Source of the DNA: Curvibacter sp. AEP1-3 | GTDB taxonomy: Bacteria > Pseudomonadota > Gammaproteobacteria > Burkholderiales > Burkholderiaceae_C | Direction: 5' to 3' | NCBI RefSeq assembly: GCF_002163715.1 | Contig: NZ_CP015698.1 | Coordinates: forward strand, 4,303,401 to 4,367,400 | DNA: 64,000 nucleotides | Part shown: piece after piece, positions 63,541 through 64,000 of the stretch | Layout: each line of letters opens with the position of its first letter | How positions within the stretch are numbered: position 1 is the stretch's first letter | The notes under the pieces: model-generated | What the model saw: only the letters and a program-made list of their open reading frames with translations | What the model was told of the DNA's origin: nothing | The model's database searches: none | Translations under genes and position numbers: made by a program

Positions 63541-63959
63541 GCGGCGGTAGCGGGGCGGTAGCCGCTGCGGGCGGCGGCCACTACAGCCTGTGTGCGGTTT
63601 TGTACGTCAAAGTGGCGCAAGATGGCTGCCACATGGGTCTTCACCGTTTCTTCCGACACGTTGAGCGTGGTGCCTATTTCCTTGTTGGAACGTCCATCGA
63701 GCAATTCACGGAGGACCAATTCCTGGCGCTGGGTCAACGGGGCCTTGTCGGTTGCCGCTTCCAGGGCTCCGAAATCGGAGCGTCCTTCCAGCTCACGGGG
63801 TGAGTACACATCACCATTGAGCACCAGTCGCACCGCATGCAAGAGCTCATCACTCAGGGTGGATTTCGTGACAAGTAGCGCGACGTTTGGTTTGATCCGG
63901 GCAGACGTTTGATTTGATCCAGCATGTTCAACCTCTTCAGACGCATCTTTGAACCAGCA
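63537..63959 (-). pseudogene. LuxR-type response regulator lacking its receiver domain
   Basis: The C-terminal HTH is intact (LTQRQELVLRELLDGRSNKEIGTTLNVSEETVKTHVAAIL) and preceded by the last receiver segment LLVTKSTLSDELLHAVRLVLNGDVYSP. Upstream in frame the text (FKDASEEVEHAGSNQTSARIKPN) is not receiver-like and a TAA stop occurs at 63960-63962. No ATG is in frame; TTG 63842 would give ~101 residues. A complete gene would need ~100 more receiver residues. The shifted frame carries MLDQIKRLPG, so deletion plus frameshift is likely. The window ends 41 bases beyond. Confidence 0.65.
63883..63926. repeat. 22-bp imperfect tandem repeat at the broken regulator
   Basis: acgtttggtttgatccgggc (63883 on) is followed by acgtttgatttgatccagca (63905 on), a 22-base period with two or three mismatches. 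It lies where receiver homology is lost. Confidence 0.6.
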
Positions 63960-64000
63960 TTAAATTGGCATCAAAGCACCTTTGAAGTTAAAAAGAAAAC

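Noticed and set aside
1..64000. tRNA, rRNA or insertion sequence genes
   Set aside because: Gaps were read on both strands; no cloverleaf, rRNA segment, transposase or integrase text was found.

Overview
The window is a gene-dense (about 60% G+C by eye) chromosomal segment of a betaproteobacterium. Gene content and order, protein wording and short dispersed repeats point to the family Comamonadaceae, with a Rhodoferax-like genus the best guess. That placement is inference from recognised families, not a database match. No tRNA, rRNA, CRISPR array, integrase or intact insertion sequence was seen, and no stretch over 300 bases lacks a gene.

Layout. 1-14.1 kb is housekeeping: end of lpxB, rnhB, a SpoU/TrmH rRNA methyltransferase, carA and carB separated by a LysE-type exporter, greA, a DUF4149 protein, yhbY divergent from rlmE, ftsH, folP and glmM, then three small uncertain genes to 15.3 kb. 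15.3-18.4 kb (minus strand) is an arsenic operon, arsR-arsC-aquaporin-arsC-arsH, ending in a collapsed arsA remnant. 18.4-36.6 kb is a phosphate-starvation island: an ornithine-lipid-type acyltransferase, a PlcP-like metallophosphoesterase and an Agt-like glycosyltransferase in one overlapping operon; ppk1-sixA; an H1-like DNA-binding protein; an EAL-GGDEF c-di-GMP enzyme; ppx; an orphan binding protein; a fasciclin lipoprotein; and pstSCAB-phoU-phoB-phoR. Pho-box-like 11-bp-spaced repeats precede the lipid operon, ppk1, the EAL-GGDEF gene, pstS and probably the fasciclin gene.

36.6-50 kb holds a polytopic glycosyltransferase-like protein, rpmE2, rho, trxA, addB-addA, a flavoprotein and a 7TM-GGDEF protein. 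50-58.6 kb has the SRP RNA gene (minus strand) divergent from dnaX-ybaB-recR, then a MAPEG protein, mltD/gloB, a methyltransferase, rnhA and moaA. 58.7-64 kb encodes a TonB-dependent receptor, a periplasmic binding protein and a hybrid histidine kinase, facing a LuxR-type regulator that lacks its receiver domain.

The two strongest points for follow-up are (1) a family of short palindromic repeats lying both between genes and, in frame, inside unrelated genes, where it gives a recurring peptide of the type VE(Y/S)ARAA, and (2) the Pho-box-linked lipid-remodelling and c-di-GMP genes built around the polyphosphate/Pst/PhoBR core. A nine-adenine run in dnaX, with stops in both shifted frames, suggests programmed slippage to make a short gamma subunit.
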